From positions 1-30,137 of the forward strand of contig CAAGKZ010000103.1 of the NCBI GenBank assembly GCA_900770665.1: a stretch of 30,137 nucleotides of DNA, given 5' to 3'. A program made the translations under genes and the position numbers. A model generated the notes under the pieces. That model ran no database searches. It was not told the DNA's origin and worked only from the letters and a program-made list of their open reading frames with translations. Below, piece after piece: positions 1 to 8,289 of this stretch. Source of the DNA: Bacteroidaceae bacterium. GTDB taxonomy: Bacteria; Bacteroidota; Bacteroidia; Bacteroidales; Bacteroidaceae. How positions within the stretch are numbered: the stretch's first letter is position 1; every line of letters starts with the position of its first letter.

Positions 1-68
1 AGTACGAAAATGCACTTGGTACAGTTTTTTGTTATTTAATTACGCCTGAGGCAACGCAGGATTCAAAT

Positions 69-3000
69 TCAGACACAGAAAGTACCCTCATCACTTCCCG
101 GGTCACCGGCCAATGCCCATTTTCCTGTATGGAAATTGACATCTCCATCAGGACTGGTCATGCCTTTCCCATTCTCTTTCTTATCATCTTTCTTGCCCTT
201 GCCGGAGAGCTCACTAGGTTCAAAATTGGCTATGCGCATATTCTTGAATGGAATATCCGGTAACTTAAAGTCGATCTTTTCGGTGCAAGTGATACTTACC
301 TTACCATCAAGACATAGTTCGACAAGAGTACGTTTATCCTGAGGAAGAGTATCACAATAGATGACATTGAAATATGTACTGTCCTTATTGAACTTCACCT
401 CTGCAAGCATAAAATCAAGACCAATCTCATCATCAATCTGTTGCATCTTGAAATTGACAGCAAGCCCGTCCTTTTTTCCATGAGCAACTGATGAGATATC
501 GGCCTTATATCCTATTTGAGCCTTCTCCGTCGTGTCTTTCTTACACAAAAGAGGAACCTCAATCCTACCACTCAAACCTGAACTGCCGAAACTATTCTGT
601 TTTACATTCAAGTAGATGTTGTCAAGTGTGACTTTCCAGCCACCCACCTTTGGCGTTCCGTATGTGAAAAGACTGTCAACCGATGCTGTCATAGAGAAAC
701 CCGAGGCATCATATATAACACTCTTTACTGCAACCTTGACACGTGAATCGTCCTCAGAATCAAGTTCCACGAAATGTGGCAGTTTACAACTTAACTCCTC
801 GAAATAGAAGCCTTTCCATTCGTTGTATGCATCTTCATTCTTGCCAGGATCGGCCGACAGTCCAAGCTCGCCATCAAACTTGTAATCAGCCGGGAACTGT
901 ATACCTGTTGGAGTTCTTCTCTTGGAACGGTCAAGAACAATACCTACAGAATCGCCCACAGCGCTGAATGTAAAGCCAGGCGCACTTGCTACCTGGAACG
1001 GATCCATCTTCACCGTAGCGAACCAGTCCTCGGCATCGGCTATGAATGCGGTCAATGTGATTTCGGGGTGCACCGAAGGATCGAGTGCCGCTTTGCCATC
1101 ATCCTTAAGCAACTCGTCGCTTGGAAGATTCATGCTTATGCTTGCACACAATTCATTGAACTTGCCATCCTTCCACGAGATGAAGCAACCGTCGGACGCT
1201 TTGCTGTAATCCTGATTAGAAGGTGCATTGAATGTGAAAGTAAAATCGGAATCGGGGTCTTTGACTTTAAAGCTCTTTACCAGGCCCAATGAGCCACTTG
1301 CAGGCAAGAAACTTTCGGGCGATGTGCTCAGTTTCCTGGCTGCGAAAATAAGGATTTCGCTATCTATGGCTTCGCATTCGGGAAGTACGAATTCACCAAT
1401 AAGGTCAAGGTTTGCACTCGCAGGCAAGAACTCCATCTGCGCCAACTGTATTGTCGCAGGGCACTCCATACCCTTGTCAAGAGGAATTGTCAGACCGACG
1501 GGCAAAGTAACAACAGCCGCCGAATCGACCTTACTTATTGTCTGCATTGCATTACCAATGACATACCTGTAGAAGGCGCCGACACCACTTTCCGAAAGCA
1601 GTTCTTCAACCTTTGCCTCGGCGTTCACAGAGTCACTCTTTGCCAGTTCGGCCACAAATTTCTCCTCAAAAAGTTCCAAAGGAACATGAGCGTCTTTTTC
1701 TGTTATTGACTTGACACCGTTCTTCACCACACGCTTTATCGACGCATCGACATATATACTGTCAAACTCAACAGCGATGCGTACCGGTGCATACATTATA
1801 GTAGTATGCACATGTCCTTTACCCTTAAAGCATTCGTAACCCTTTTCTTTAAGTTCCTTATCCTTGACTTCTATCCTTTTGGCCTCGGTAACAGTAAGAC
1901 GGTATTCTCCAATCCACAGGTCGCGCAATGCCGGTTGGAAAATAGTATCACACCTTGATATGCTATCGACTTTATATACCGATGGTTTATCATCGTCCTC
2001 AATAATCTTGCGCCATACCAATGCGGAAACCTTGTTGTCACCCTCTTTCATCTTTATCTCAAGAGGATCGGGTTTCTCGGGCAGTATATTCCCGGCTGTG
2101 TCGGCCTCGAAGAGCGGAGCACCGTAACTGTACATGTCGTGACCACAAAGGGCATTTAGCCTTGCAGCCGAGAGTTTCAGTTTCTCATCGGGCTTGACAG
2201 TAATGACACTGTCGGGCTTGCTTATGAAATAACGGTCGTTGTATGTGAGACGAAGACCGACTTTCTGCTCCTTGGCTGTCACATTGAGCAGTGTCACCTC
2301 AAAAAGGTTGCCAGGTTTTTCAAAATATTCATCAGGTTCCGGCTTGAATGTGGCATCGGACTTTGGAACTACAGTCACAACCACCTCGGAAAAGTGCATC
2401 TTCTTTGCATTGAAGTCCGATTTTCCTCCACCAAGTAATGCACGAGCCTTGCGGTTCTTCTCGTCTACAGCAATAGACTTGAGTGAATCGGCACTGTATG
2501 CGACAACCTCTATCTGGTTGAATGACTGCAGGTTCACGACATTTTTTATATCGGGAATGGCTGCCTCGACAAAAGTTCCGTTTATGTGTGCTTCGTAGCA
2601 TTTTACAGTATCGGGCATACCGCAAAGAGCATTCAATTCGTTCGATGAGAGCTTCTTTATCTCATTGGGAGCAAGTTTTATGGCCTTGTCATAACGTGGC
2701 TCTTTGAAAACAGAACTATAATACGAACCGAACTCATCAAAAAGATACATTATACTTGGAAGTACATTGTATGAGTTTGCGGTGTTGTTCTTGAGCTCAA
2801 CCTCAAACAGTGATGCAGGGCTCTGGAAATAGTGTTCACCCTGTGCCGGCAGCGGATCCAACTTGGGTTTAACGGTCACGGTAACATCATCCAGGCGGAC
2901 CAATGGCGAAACCTGGTATTTTACATGCCCCTCGCCTATGACGAATTCCGACAGTTCACCTTGGCCGCCATACTGGATTATTGGTTTAAGGGCCGAGAAA

Positions 3001-5942
3001 GTGACCTTGCTGAAGTTCTCGGGGTCAATAGTAATCTCCCTGTCGGCGTCAAGGATGTCAAAATCCGATCTATCGGTTTCCTTTCCAAGAATGTCACAGG
3101 TAACCTTTGTGAACCCCTTGCTTGAAAAATAGAGATTCACCTGCTTGTCATCGAGTTTTATTGTCTCACCCGGTTTCACAAGTATATGCTTGAGTGCCTT
3201 ATCCTTGTAAGAATTGGAAATGAATGTTACACCGTCATCACAGTTGAACTCGTAAGTAATCAAAGGAACGAATTCAATGGTCCTTTCACCCACATTACTC
3301 AAAGAGATTTCGAACAGTTGCTCAGGCTTTGTAAAGTAGGCACGGGCATTGTAAGGCATCGGATTTGTCTTGAGACTTACCGTTACATCGAGGTCTGTAA
3401 GCGACACATCCTTGTCGGCCCAAAAGTCGAATGTCTGGTTTGCCACAACAATCCTCTTGGCCCTGTCCTCGGCGTCGGAAGGTATAATGCGTGCACTATC
3501 CGCATTTATGAGAGTAAAATTCAGATGATTGGCATCTGCCAATGATATGATTTCGTCAAAAACAGTGAAGTGCTCCTCCTTTTCTCCACTTCCGTGATTT
3601 ATGCGGGTTGCAACCGTGTCACCACACAGCTGGTTCAGTGTGGCGCGGTCAAGAACCTTCTTTTCTTTGGCCTTGAGCACAAATTCAGGCATTGTAAACC
3701 ACTTGGAAGGTATGTAAGAATATAGTTCACCGTCAATCTCCCTGTTGGCATATGTTATGCATGGATTGAGCTTTATGTCTTTGTCACTAAGATTCTTGAG
3801 CTCTATCTCGAAAAGGCGTCCCGGACTGTTTATGTATACGTCTCCGTTGTAAGGGAAAGGATTTACCCTTGGATTTATGACAATATCGACATCGCCCAGT
3901 TTCACGGTTGACGAAACGGAATATTCAAGATTATAGTCCATAAGGACTGCCGGTTGCTTGCTGTCCTTCTCAAGGTCTAAAGTAAGCAACTTGTCATAAT
4001 CCAACAATATGAGTTTCGCGCTGTTGACTACAGCCGGGTCAAATTCAACATCGGAAGGAGCAAGCACCTCACTCTCCCCTATAGTCTCCTTGAAGACCTT
4101 CTTCAATTGTTCGAAACCTCCGAAGAACTTGTCAAACTCATCGTCGGTAAATGTCTTGGTTTCACCCGATTTTATTGTTATGAAGTTATCGAGGCGCGCC
4201 TTGTCATAATAATCTCCCGAATAGAAACACTCGTCAATTTCAAGGCCGCTATTCTCGAACATATGCAACATAGGATAGATGCGCAAGTCTCTCGGAGCCA
4301 GACTCTTTATCTTGAGTTTGAATAGCCTTGACGGCTTTGTAAAGTAGTAACTGCCGTCGGTTGGCATAATAGGCATCTTTGTCTCGAGAGTGATGTTGAA
4401 CATCTCTCCGCTGATGACATTGGGAGATGTGCGGAACGGTGTGCGGCCCTTTCCTATGATTGTCTCACGAAGCACGGGCTTGCCACCTGTGTAGCGGCAC
4501 ACGCGCACGAATGCAGTGTCAAGTTCCTCGGTGAAATATTCGCTTGTAGGCTTGCCTATTACAAAACCGGTCTTTGCCTTGAAGGCAATTACATCAAGGT
4601 CAAAATCGTAGCCTCCGGCCAAGCGGTCGAAATCCTCGGCTGAAAGGGTAATCTTCTCTCCTGCAGGAATATCGATATACTCGTTCTTGTGCTGTCTGTC
4701 GGGAGCGGCCGTCACACCCCAGTTACCCTTGTAATACTGCATGAGCATGCACACTGGGATTGTCTCGCTGCTCTTGTTCTCAAGCGTCACATTGAAAAGT
4801 TCGCTCGGATTCTCAAAGTAAGGGTACATTGCCGAAGGCAGTTCTACAAACTTGGGTTCAACGGTCACGTTGATAGGAAGGTCTATCGTTGGGTTGTCGA
4901 CAACAATATCGTTATCCTGCCCCTGTCCATCATTCTCCATGAGCAGAACGACCATTTCACTCTTACCGTCGTTGCCTATCTGGGTATAGTTGGGGTTGGA
5001 AGCATCGTTCACAAGAGGGCGTGCCGTTACCTGTGCCACATACTTCACATTCTTGTAACGCTTGAGCTTTGCCACAACATTATAAGGCACAATACATTGC
5101 GGTGTCATGAGGCCATACTGGCTGAAAGCAATGTTTCCGTTATGCAGTACAGCGTCAGAGGGGTACTGCTCCTCGCTCAACTGGTATATGCAGAAGTCAT
5201 AGATGAACTGGCGTGTAACCGTGAGACCGGCATTGTTGAACGTTGGTTCGGTCCACGAGAAACGGGGATTGAACGTGGGGAAATAGGCTGTATGGAAACC
5301 GCTCTCCTCAACAAAGCCCGAACTTCCTGCATTGCCATCATTTATATATGTTATATTGTTGAATGAAGGGGGATTGGCATTGTAGCATATGTCAAAGAAG
5401 CACACACCTTCGCCAAGATAGTCACCTGGGTCGTTGAAATCGGTGAAGTTGGTCTTTGCCGTTATCTTAATTCCGTAGTGTCCCTCGGGCAAAAGACCGA
5501 AAGCGCCATTATTGGCACCGTCCTGGAATGTATTATAGAGTATTCCGCTGCCATACATCTCGGTTCCGGCATCGTACTGGCGGAACATGTTGAAGAGGTC
5601 GGTCTGGGTAAGCACACGTGACTGTCCGGGCTGCAGCGGTATATATATGGGCATGGTACGGCTCGCCATTGTTGCCAAGTATGAATCGCCGTTCGGCCAT
5701 ATGTCGACAGCGTTCTCGATAGGACCCTCAATCCTTGCCTCGAGGCGTACGGGCAGGAACTCCGTGGCACTGTTATTGGTGACAACAATGTTGAAAAAGC
5801 GGCCCGGGTCGCTCATGTACACACCGCCCTGCGCCGGCAAAGGGTTCTGCTTGCGTTGTACCGATACTGTTACCTGCGCAAACAGGCTGCTTGCGCATAG
5901 TAGCATACAAACTATCAATGGAAATATCCTGTGCTTTATCAT
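69..5942 (-). CDS. Giant secreted tandem-repeat protein (TANFOR-like), 1957 aa
   Basis: A 1957-residue protein begins with a clear signal peptide (hydrophobic residues 7-21, cleavage likely after FA at 22). Seven degenerate repeats are visible, each opening with V-x-V-x-x-(K/R) followed by P-x-P, then a Y-(F/M/I)-x-x-P-x-x-(L/F)-F-x-(V/I) core and a beta-strand-rich tail. They start near residues 23, 357, 515, 684, 851, 1019 and 1187; after the first, spacing is a regular 158-169 residues. The last roughly 650 residues have no visible copies and look beta-rich; the C-terminus is Gly/Lys/Asp-rich and ends in a Cys. From memory this resembles the TANFOR domain family, named from large tandem-repeat proteins of Tannerella forsythia; that assignment is an inference. 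No T9SS C-terminal domain is recognised. It lies 30 bp downstream of the beta-barrel gene, so the two probably form one operon. Function is unknown; a surface or periplasmic structural role is likely. Confidence 0.85.
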   Translation of the reverse strand: MIKHRIFPLIVCMLLCASSLFAQVTVSVQRKQNPLPAQGGVYMSDPGRFFNIVVTNNSATEFLPVRLEARIEGPIENAVDIWPNGDSYLATMASRTMPIYIPLQPGQSRVLTQTDLFNMFRQYDAGTEMYGSGILYNTFQDGANNGAFGLLPEGHYGIKITAKTNFTDFNDPGDYLGEGVCFFDICYNANPPSFNNITYINDGNAGSSGFVEESGFHTAYFPTFNPRFSWTEPTFNNAGLTVTRQFIYDFCIYQLSEEQYPSDAVLHNGNIAFSQYGLMTPQCIVPYNVVAKLKRYKNVKYVAQVTARPLVNDASNPNYTQIGNDGKSEMVVLLMENDGQGQDNDIVVDNPTIDLPINVTVEPKFVELPSAMYPYFENPSELFNVTLENKSSETIPVCMLMQYYKGNWGVTAAPDRQHKNEYIDIPAGEKITLSAEDFDRLAGGYDFDLDVIAFKAKTGFVIGKPTSEYFTEELDTAFVRVCRYTGGKPVLRETIIGKGRTPFRTSPNVISGEMFNITLETKMPIMPTDGSYYFTKPSRLFKLKIKSLAPRDLRIYPMLHMFENSGLEIDECFYSGDYYDKARLDNFITIKSGETKTFTDDEFDKFFGGFEQLKKVFKETIGESEVLAPSDVEFDPAVVNSAKLILLDYDKLLTLDLEKDSKQPAVLMDYNLEYSVSSTVKLGDVDIVINPRVNPFPYNGDVYINSPGRLFEIELKNLSDKDIKLNPCITYANREIDGELYSYIPSKWFTMPEFVLKAKEKKVLDRATLNQLCGDTVATRINHGSGEKEEHFTVFDEIISLADANHLNFTLINADSARIIPSDAEDRAKRIVVANQTFDFWADKDVSLTDLDVTVSLKTNPMPYNARAYFTKPEQLFEISLSNVGERTIEFVPLITYEFNCDDGVTFISNSYKDKALKHILVKPGETIKLDDKQVNLYFSSKGFTKVTCDILGKETDRSDFDILDADREITIDPENFSKVTFSALKPIIQYGGQGELSEFVIGEGHVKYQVSPLVRLDDVTVTVKPKLDPLPAQGEHYFQSPASLFEVELKNNTANSYNVLPSIMYLFDEFGSYYSSVFKEPRYDKAIKLAPNEIKKLSSNELNALCGMPDTVKCYEAHINGTFVEAAIPDIKNVVNLQSFNQIEVVAYSADSLKSIAVDEKNRKARALLGGGKSDFNAKKMHFSEVVVTVVPKSDATFKPEPDEYFEKPGNLFEVTLLNVTAKEQKVGLRLTYNDRYFISKPDSVITVKPDEKLKLSAARLNALCGHDMYSYGAPLFEADTAGNILPEKPDPLEIKMKEGDNKVSALVWRKIIEDDDKPSVYKVDSISRCDTIFQPALRDLWIGEYRLTVTEAKRIEVKDKELKEKGYECFKGKGHVHTTIMYAPVRIAVEFDSIYVDASIKRVVKNGVKSITEKDAHVPLELFEEKFVAELAKSDSVNAEAKVEELLSESGVGAFYRYVIGNAMQTISKVDSAAVVTLPVGLTIPLDKGMECPATIQLAQMEFLPASANLDLIGEFVLPECEAIDSEILIFAARKLSTSPESFLPASGSLGLVKSFKVKDPDSDFTFTFNAPSNQDYSKASDGCFISWKDGKFNELCASISMNLPSDELLKDDGKAALDPSVHPEITLTAFIADAEDWFATVKMDPFQVASAPGFTFSAVGDSVGIVLDRSKRRTPTGIQFPADYKFDGELGLSADPGKNEDAYNEWKGFYFEELSCKLPHFVELDSEDDSRVKVAVKSVIYDASGFSMTASVDSLFTYGTPKVGGWKVTLDNIYLNVKQNSFGSSGLSGRIEVPLLCKKDTTEKAQIGYKADISSVAHGKKDGLAVNFKMQQIDDEIGLDFMLAEVKFNKDSTYFNVIYCDTLPQDKRTLVELCLDGKVSITCTEKIDFKLPDIPFKNMRIANFEPSELSGKGKKDDKKENGKGMTSPDGDVNFHTGKWALAGDPGSDEGTFCV

Positions 5943-5972
5943 AGGTGTATCTGTTTTCTTGTTCTACTTTGG

Positions 5973-7823
5973 CTAAAGTGGAGCGGCCTCCACGCTGTTC
6001 ATCTTCTGACGGTTCTCGCTGTTCTTCTGGCGCTGATATTCAAGCATTTGGCGCTCACGTATTGCACTGCGTGAGAAGTCGGAGTAATACTCATACTTTC
6101 CGTAGCGTGCCACCTCTTCCTTGGGCCTGCGTTTTATACTGAATGCAGTAAATGAGAAACTGTAACTGAAAGAGCAGGTAAAATCATAGCCTTTTTCCTG
6201 TCTGAATTCATCTACGACAAGGTTAGTATTCGCAAAGTGGCTGTAGTTGAGGTTAAGGGTAAAGTTATGCACTTTGGCAAGTGTGTATGCCGCCGAGATG
6301 TTTGCAGCGGCGGTTATACTCTTGTCACTGTCCATGCGGTTGTCCACGAGCGACGCCGACGCATTGAGCGACAGGTTCCTCTCCTTCAGCAATGCCTTTG
6401 ACGCGCTCAACGTGTATACACTGGTCGTGTACTTGGAATCATAGCCGTTTGACTGCTGGAAACTGTAGTTCAGGCTGAAATTGGTCTCAATGGGGATTAC
6501 CGACAGCGAGTAACTGGAACCGATAGCCAATGTACCCACATCACCGGCTCCGAAAATTGTCCTGTTGTTGTCCTCGTTGAGCGAATAGTTTCCTGTGAGG
6601 GAGAAGTAATGCCCCAAGCGCTCGGTATTGGTATTGTATGACGCCGTACCCGAGATACTGTTCACTGTGCGGTCTATGCGTGTTGTATCGTTGACCTGTG
6701 CCTTGCCGTCGTACTGGCGTTGGATGTATCCGTTATAGTTGGCCGACAGGCTTATCTTGCTGCCGATGGGCATTGAAGCATTGGCCGAATAGGTGAGACC
6801 GCGTGTGGTGTAGAGTTGCTCGCGCGAAATATTGTCCTCTTGGTACGAGAAGTTTCCACCCAATGTAAGGTTGCCCAGACGCAAATTGGCTGCAGTACCT
6901 ATATTATGGTAATTATTGTTCATGTATGAGACACCCATGCTCATGTAGTCGGGCTGTATGTGCTTATAGAAGAGCGACAGCGAGACTTTGCGGAATGTTG
7001 CAGCAAGGGTAACATCACCAGCCCAGCGCATGAGTGATGTATAACGGACATTGAAAAGGTCCTCATATTTCTCGGCCTCTTCACCGGGAAGTTGTGGAGC
7101 CTTTGTATCTGTAGAGAATATTGATGTTGCCAAGTTTCCGGTAAGCGAAAGTTGCTTTATTATTTGCCAACGGCCACGTAAACCAAGTACAATGTTCTCC
7201 TGTGCAAAAATATCTTCGTGCCATATATCATCTATTGAAGACTGATGGTCCCGGGAACGGAACAGATAGATGTCGGCAAAAGTCCTGCTATTGCCATAAC
7301 CCACCTTTATACCCCAGCCCGAGCGCTTGTAGACCGGCTTTCCCGATGGCATTTCACCCGGTTCAAAATTCACAGCCTCGCGCAATACACCATAGAACAA
7401 TCCAAAGCGGAAGCCCGACTTGGGGCTCTTGTACTCGATACCGGCTCCATTGAATGGGAGATTGTATACATAGGAAGAGAACGGCATAGAGCGTTTACCA
7501 AGGTGCAATGTCCACCCCTTATATGAAGGACTGAAATTAAAAGCAAACTGTGGGTAAGAGAATGAGTAGTTGTTAGCGCTGTAATAAAATGCAAACGGCA
7601 TATTATAGCCATAGAGGTTTACATTCATATTGGCATACATCGAGTAGTTGAACGGCGATGCATAGCTGCCACCCGAAGAGTAGTACAACGCACTTTGCAA
7701 TCCCAAAGAACCTGTTACGACAAGTGGGTCTTTTTTCCTTGGGTCCTCAATAGCATGAGTGCTGCCGATACAGAATATCGCCAACACAACCAAGAGGACT
7801 GTTTTTTTGATGTATGTTCTCAT
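5973..7823 (-). CDS. Outer-membrane beta-barrel protein, 616 aa
   Basis: A signal peptide (residues 1-24, ending in THA) precedes a long series of alternating hydrophobic/polar strands rich in Tyr, Ser, Asn and Phe, typical of a Bacteroidota outer-membrane barrel of 16 or more strands. Many strands resemble one another (for example NYSL, NFSY, SLNASAS), giving an internally repetitive look. The barrel appears to end near residue 555 with aromatic strands. It is followed by an unusual charged, Arg/Lys/Glu/Gln-rich tail of about 60 residues that probably lies in the periplasm rather than closing the barrel. No TonB plug or TonB box is seen, so it is not a SusC-type transporter. It lies 30 bp upstream of the giant repeat protein on the same strand, suggesting that it transports, anchors or exposes that protein. 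No specific family is recognised. Confidence 0.8.
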   Translation of the reverse strand: MRTYIKKTVLLVVLAIFCIGSTHAIEDPRKKDPLVVTGSLGLQSALYYSSGGSYASPFNYSMYANMNVNLYGYNMPFAFYYSANNYSFSYPQFAFNFSPSYKGWTLHLGKRSMPFSSYVYNLPFNGAGIEYKSPKSGFRFGLFYGVLREAVNFEPGEMPSGKPVYKRSGWGIKVGYGNSRTFADIYLFRSRDHQSSIDDIWHEDIFAQENIVLGLRGRWQIIKQLSLTGNLATSIFSTDTKAPQLPGEEAEKYEDLFNVRYTSLMRWAGDVTLAATFRKVSLSLFYKHIQPDYMSMGVSYMNNNYHNIGTAANLRLGNLTLGGNFSYQEDNISREQLYTTRGLTYSANASMPIGSKISLSANYNGYIQRQYDGKAQVNDTTRIDRTVNSISGTASYNTNTERLGHYFSLTGNYSLNEDNNRTIFGAGDVGTLAIGSSYSLSVIPIETNFSLNYSFQQSNGYDSKYTTSVYTLSASKALLKERNLSLNASASLVDNRMDSDKSITAAANISAAYTLAKVHNFTLNLNYSHFANTNLVVDEFRQEKGYDFTCSFSYSFSFTAFSIKRRPKEEVARYGKYEYYSDFSRSAIRERQMLEYQRQKNSENRQKMNSVEAAPL

Positions 7824-7968
7824 CTCCCGACTATTTCTGAATAGTATGAACTATATATTCCAATATATTGTACCTGCCAACGCAGGTGTGTGTTTTCAAA
7901 TTAAGGTTGCCTTGCAACATTGCCCATAAATCACCGCCCCATTGCGGCAAGGGTGGACAATCCCTTTT

Positions 7969-8020
7969 TAAGGTGAAAGGTGAAAAGTGAAAGGTGAAAA
8001 GTGAAAGGTGAAAGGTGAAA
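7969..8020. repeat. Heptanucleotide tandem array (GGTGAAA/AGTGAAA)
   Basis: About seven consecutive 7-bp units alternate between GGTGAAA and AGTGAAA. They correspond on the other strand to CTTTCAC/TTTTCAC, so they are the same heptamer family as the array at 8136-8234, in the opposite orientation. Confidence 0.85.
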
Positions 8021-8042
8021 GCTGCGGTTAAGCGAGCAAAAG
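8018..8042. repeat. 25-bp direct repeat, copy 1
   Basis: A 25-bp sequence beginning aaagctgcgg and ending gagcaaaag recurs exactly at 8103-8127. Each copy abuts a heptamer array, so the unit looks like a composite element: array, linker, inverted array. Confidence 0.85.
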
Positions 8043-8102
8043 ACAAGTTTGCTTGAGCTTTTACAGCAAGCGTGAGCAGGTTCAAGCACACGAAGTGTGA
8101 TT

Positions 8103-8127
8103 AAAGCTGCGGTTAAGCGAGCAAAAG
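8103..8127. repeat. 25-bp direct repeat, copy 2
   Basis: Exact second copy of the sequence at 8018-8042. Between the copies lies a segment with the short hairpin cacacgaagtgtg, whose reverse complement reappears in variant form at about 22860-22878. Confidence 0.85.
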
Positions 8128-8135
8128 CCAAACTT

Positions 8136-8234
8136 TCAGTTTTCCGTTTTCCGCTTTCAGTTTTCAGCTTTCAACTTTCCGCTTTCAGTTTTCCGTTTTC
8201 CGCTTTCAGTTTTCACTTTTCAGTTTTCAGTTTA
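8136..8234. repeat. Heptanucleotide tandem array (C-M-S-Y-TTT units)
   Basis: About fourteen contiguous 7-bp units of the form cagtttt, ccgtttt, ccgcttt, cagcttt, caacttt and cactttt. The period of seven is strict while positions 2-4 vary. It resembles the short heptanucleotide tandem repeats (STRRs) known from cyanobacteria in form, not in sequence. Related shorter arrays occur at 7969-8020, 22329-22376 and 22789-22856. Confidence 0.85.
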
Positions 8235-8283
8235 AAACAATGGTGCTCCCCTCCCCTGTTACGGGGAGAGGAACCATTGTTTT
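8234..8283 (-). terminator. Terminator-like hairpin after the T9SS cargo gene
   Basis: A perfect 11-bp outer stem (aaaacaatggt at 8234-8244 with accattgtttt at 8273-8283) encloses a second GC-rich stem (ctcccc/ggggag). The hairpin starts only a few bases past the stop of the minus-strand 1293-aa gene, with A/T runs on both sides, so it could stop transcription from either direction. The GC-rich core resembles dispersed elements seen elsewhere in the window, so it may be a repeat serving as a terminator. Confidence 0.6.
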
Positions 8284-8289
8284 TAAAGT

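Larger units (their letters stand above)
7824..8289. other. Gene-free, repeat-rich spacer between surface genes
   Basis: No credible gene is seen here; the short open frames simply translate repeats. The region holds two heptamer arrays in opposite orientations, a 25-bp direct repeat present twice, a small hairpin near 7877-7892 (acctgc/gcaggt) and a terminator-like hairpin at the right end. The promoter of the barrel-giant protein unit should lie within about 100 bp of 7823, but no good TTG(N19-21)TAnnTTTG match was found on the minus strand. Confidence 0.7.

Noticed and set aside
1..68. Possible gene or terminator at the left edge
   Set aside because: Too short to judge; no stem with T-tract and no open frame with recognisable content.
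4689..5366. 225-residue plus-strand open frame opposite the giant repeat protein
   Set aside because: Antisense shadow; composition rich in His, Cys, Ile and Arg, no domain, no start context.
8136..8234. CRISPR array
   Set aside because: Units are contiguous 7-mers with no spacers, and no cas genes are nearby.
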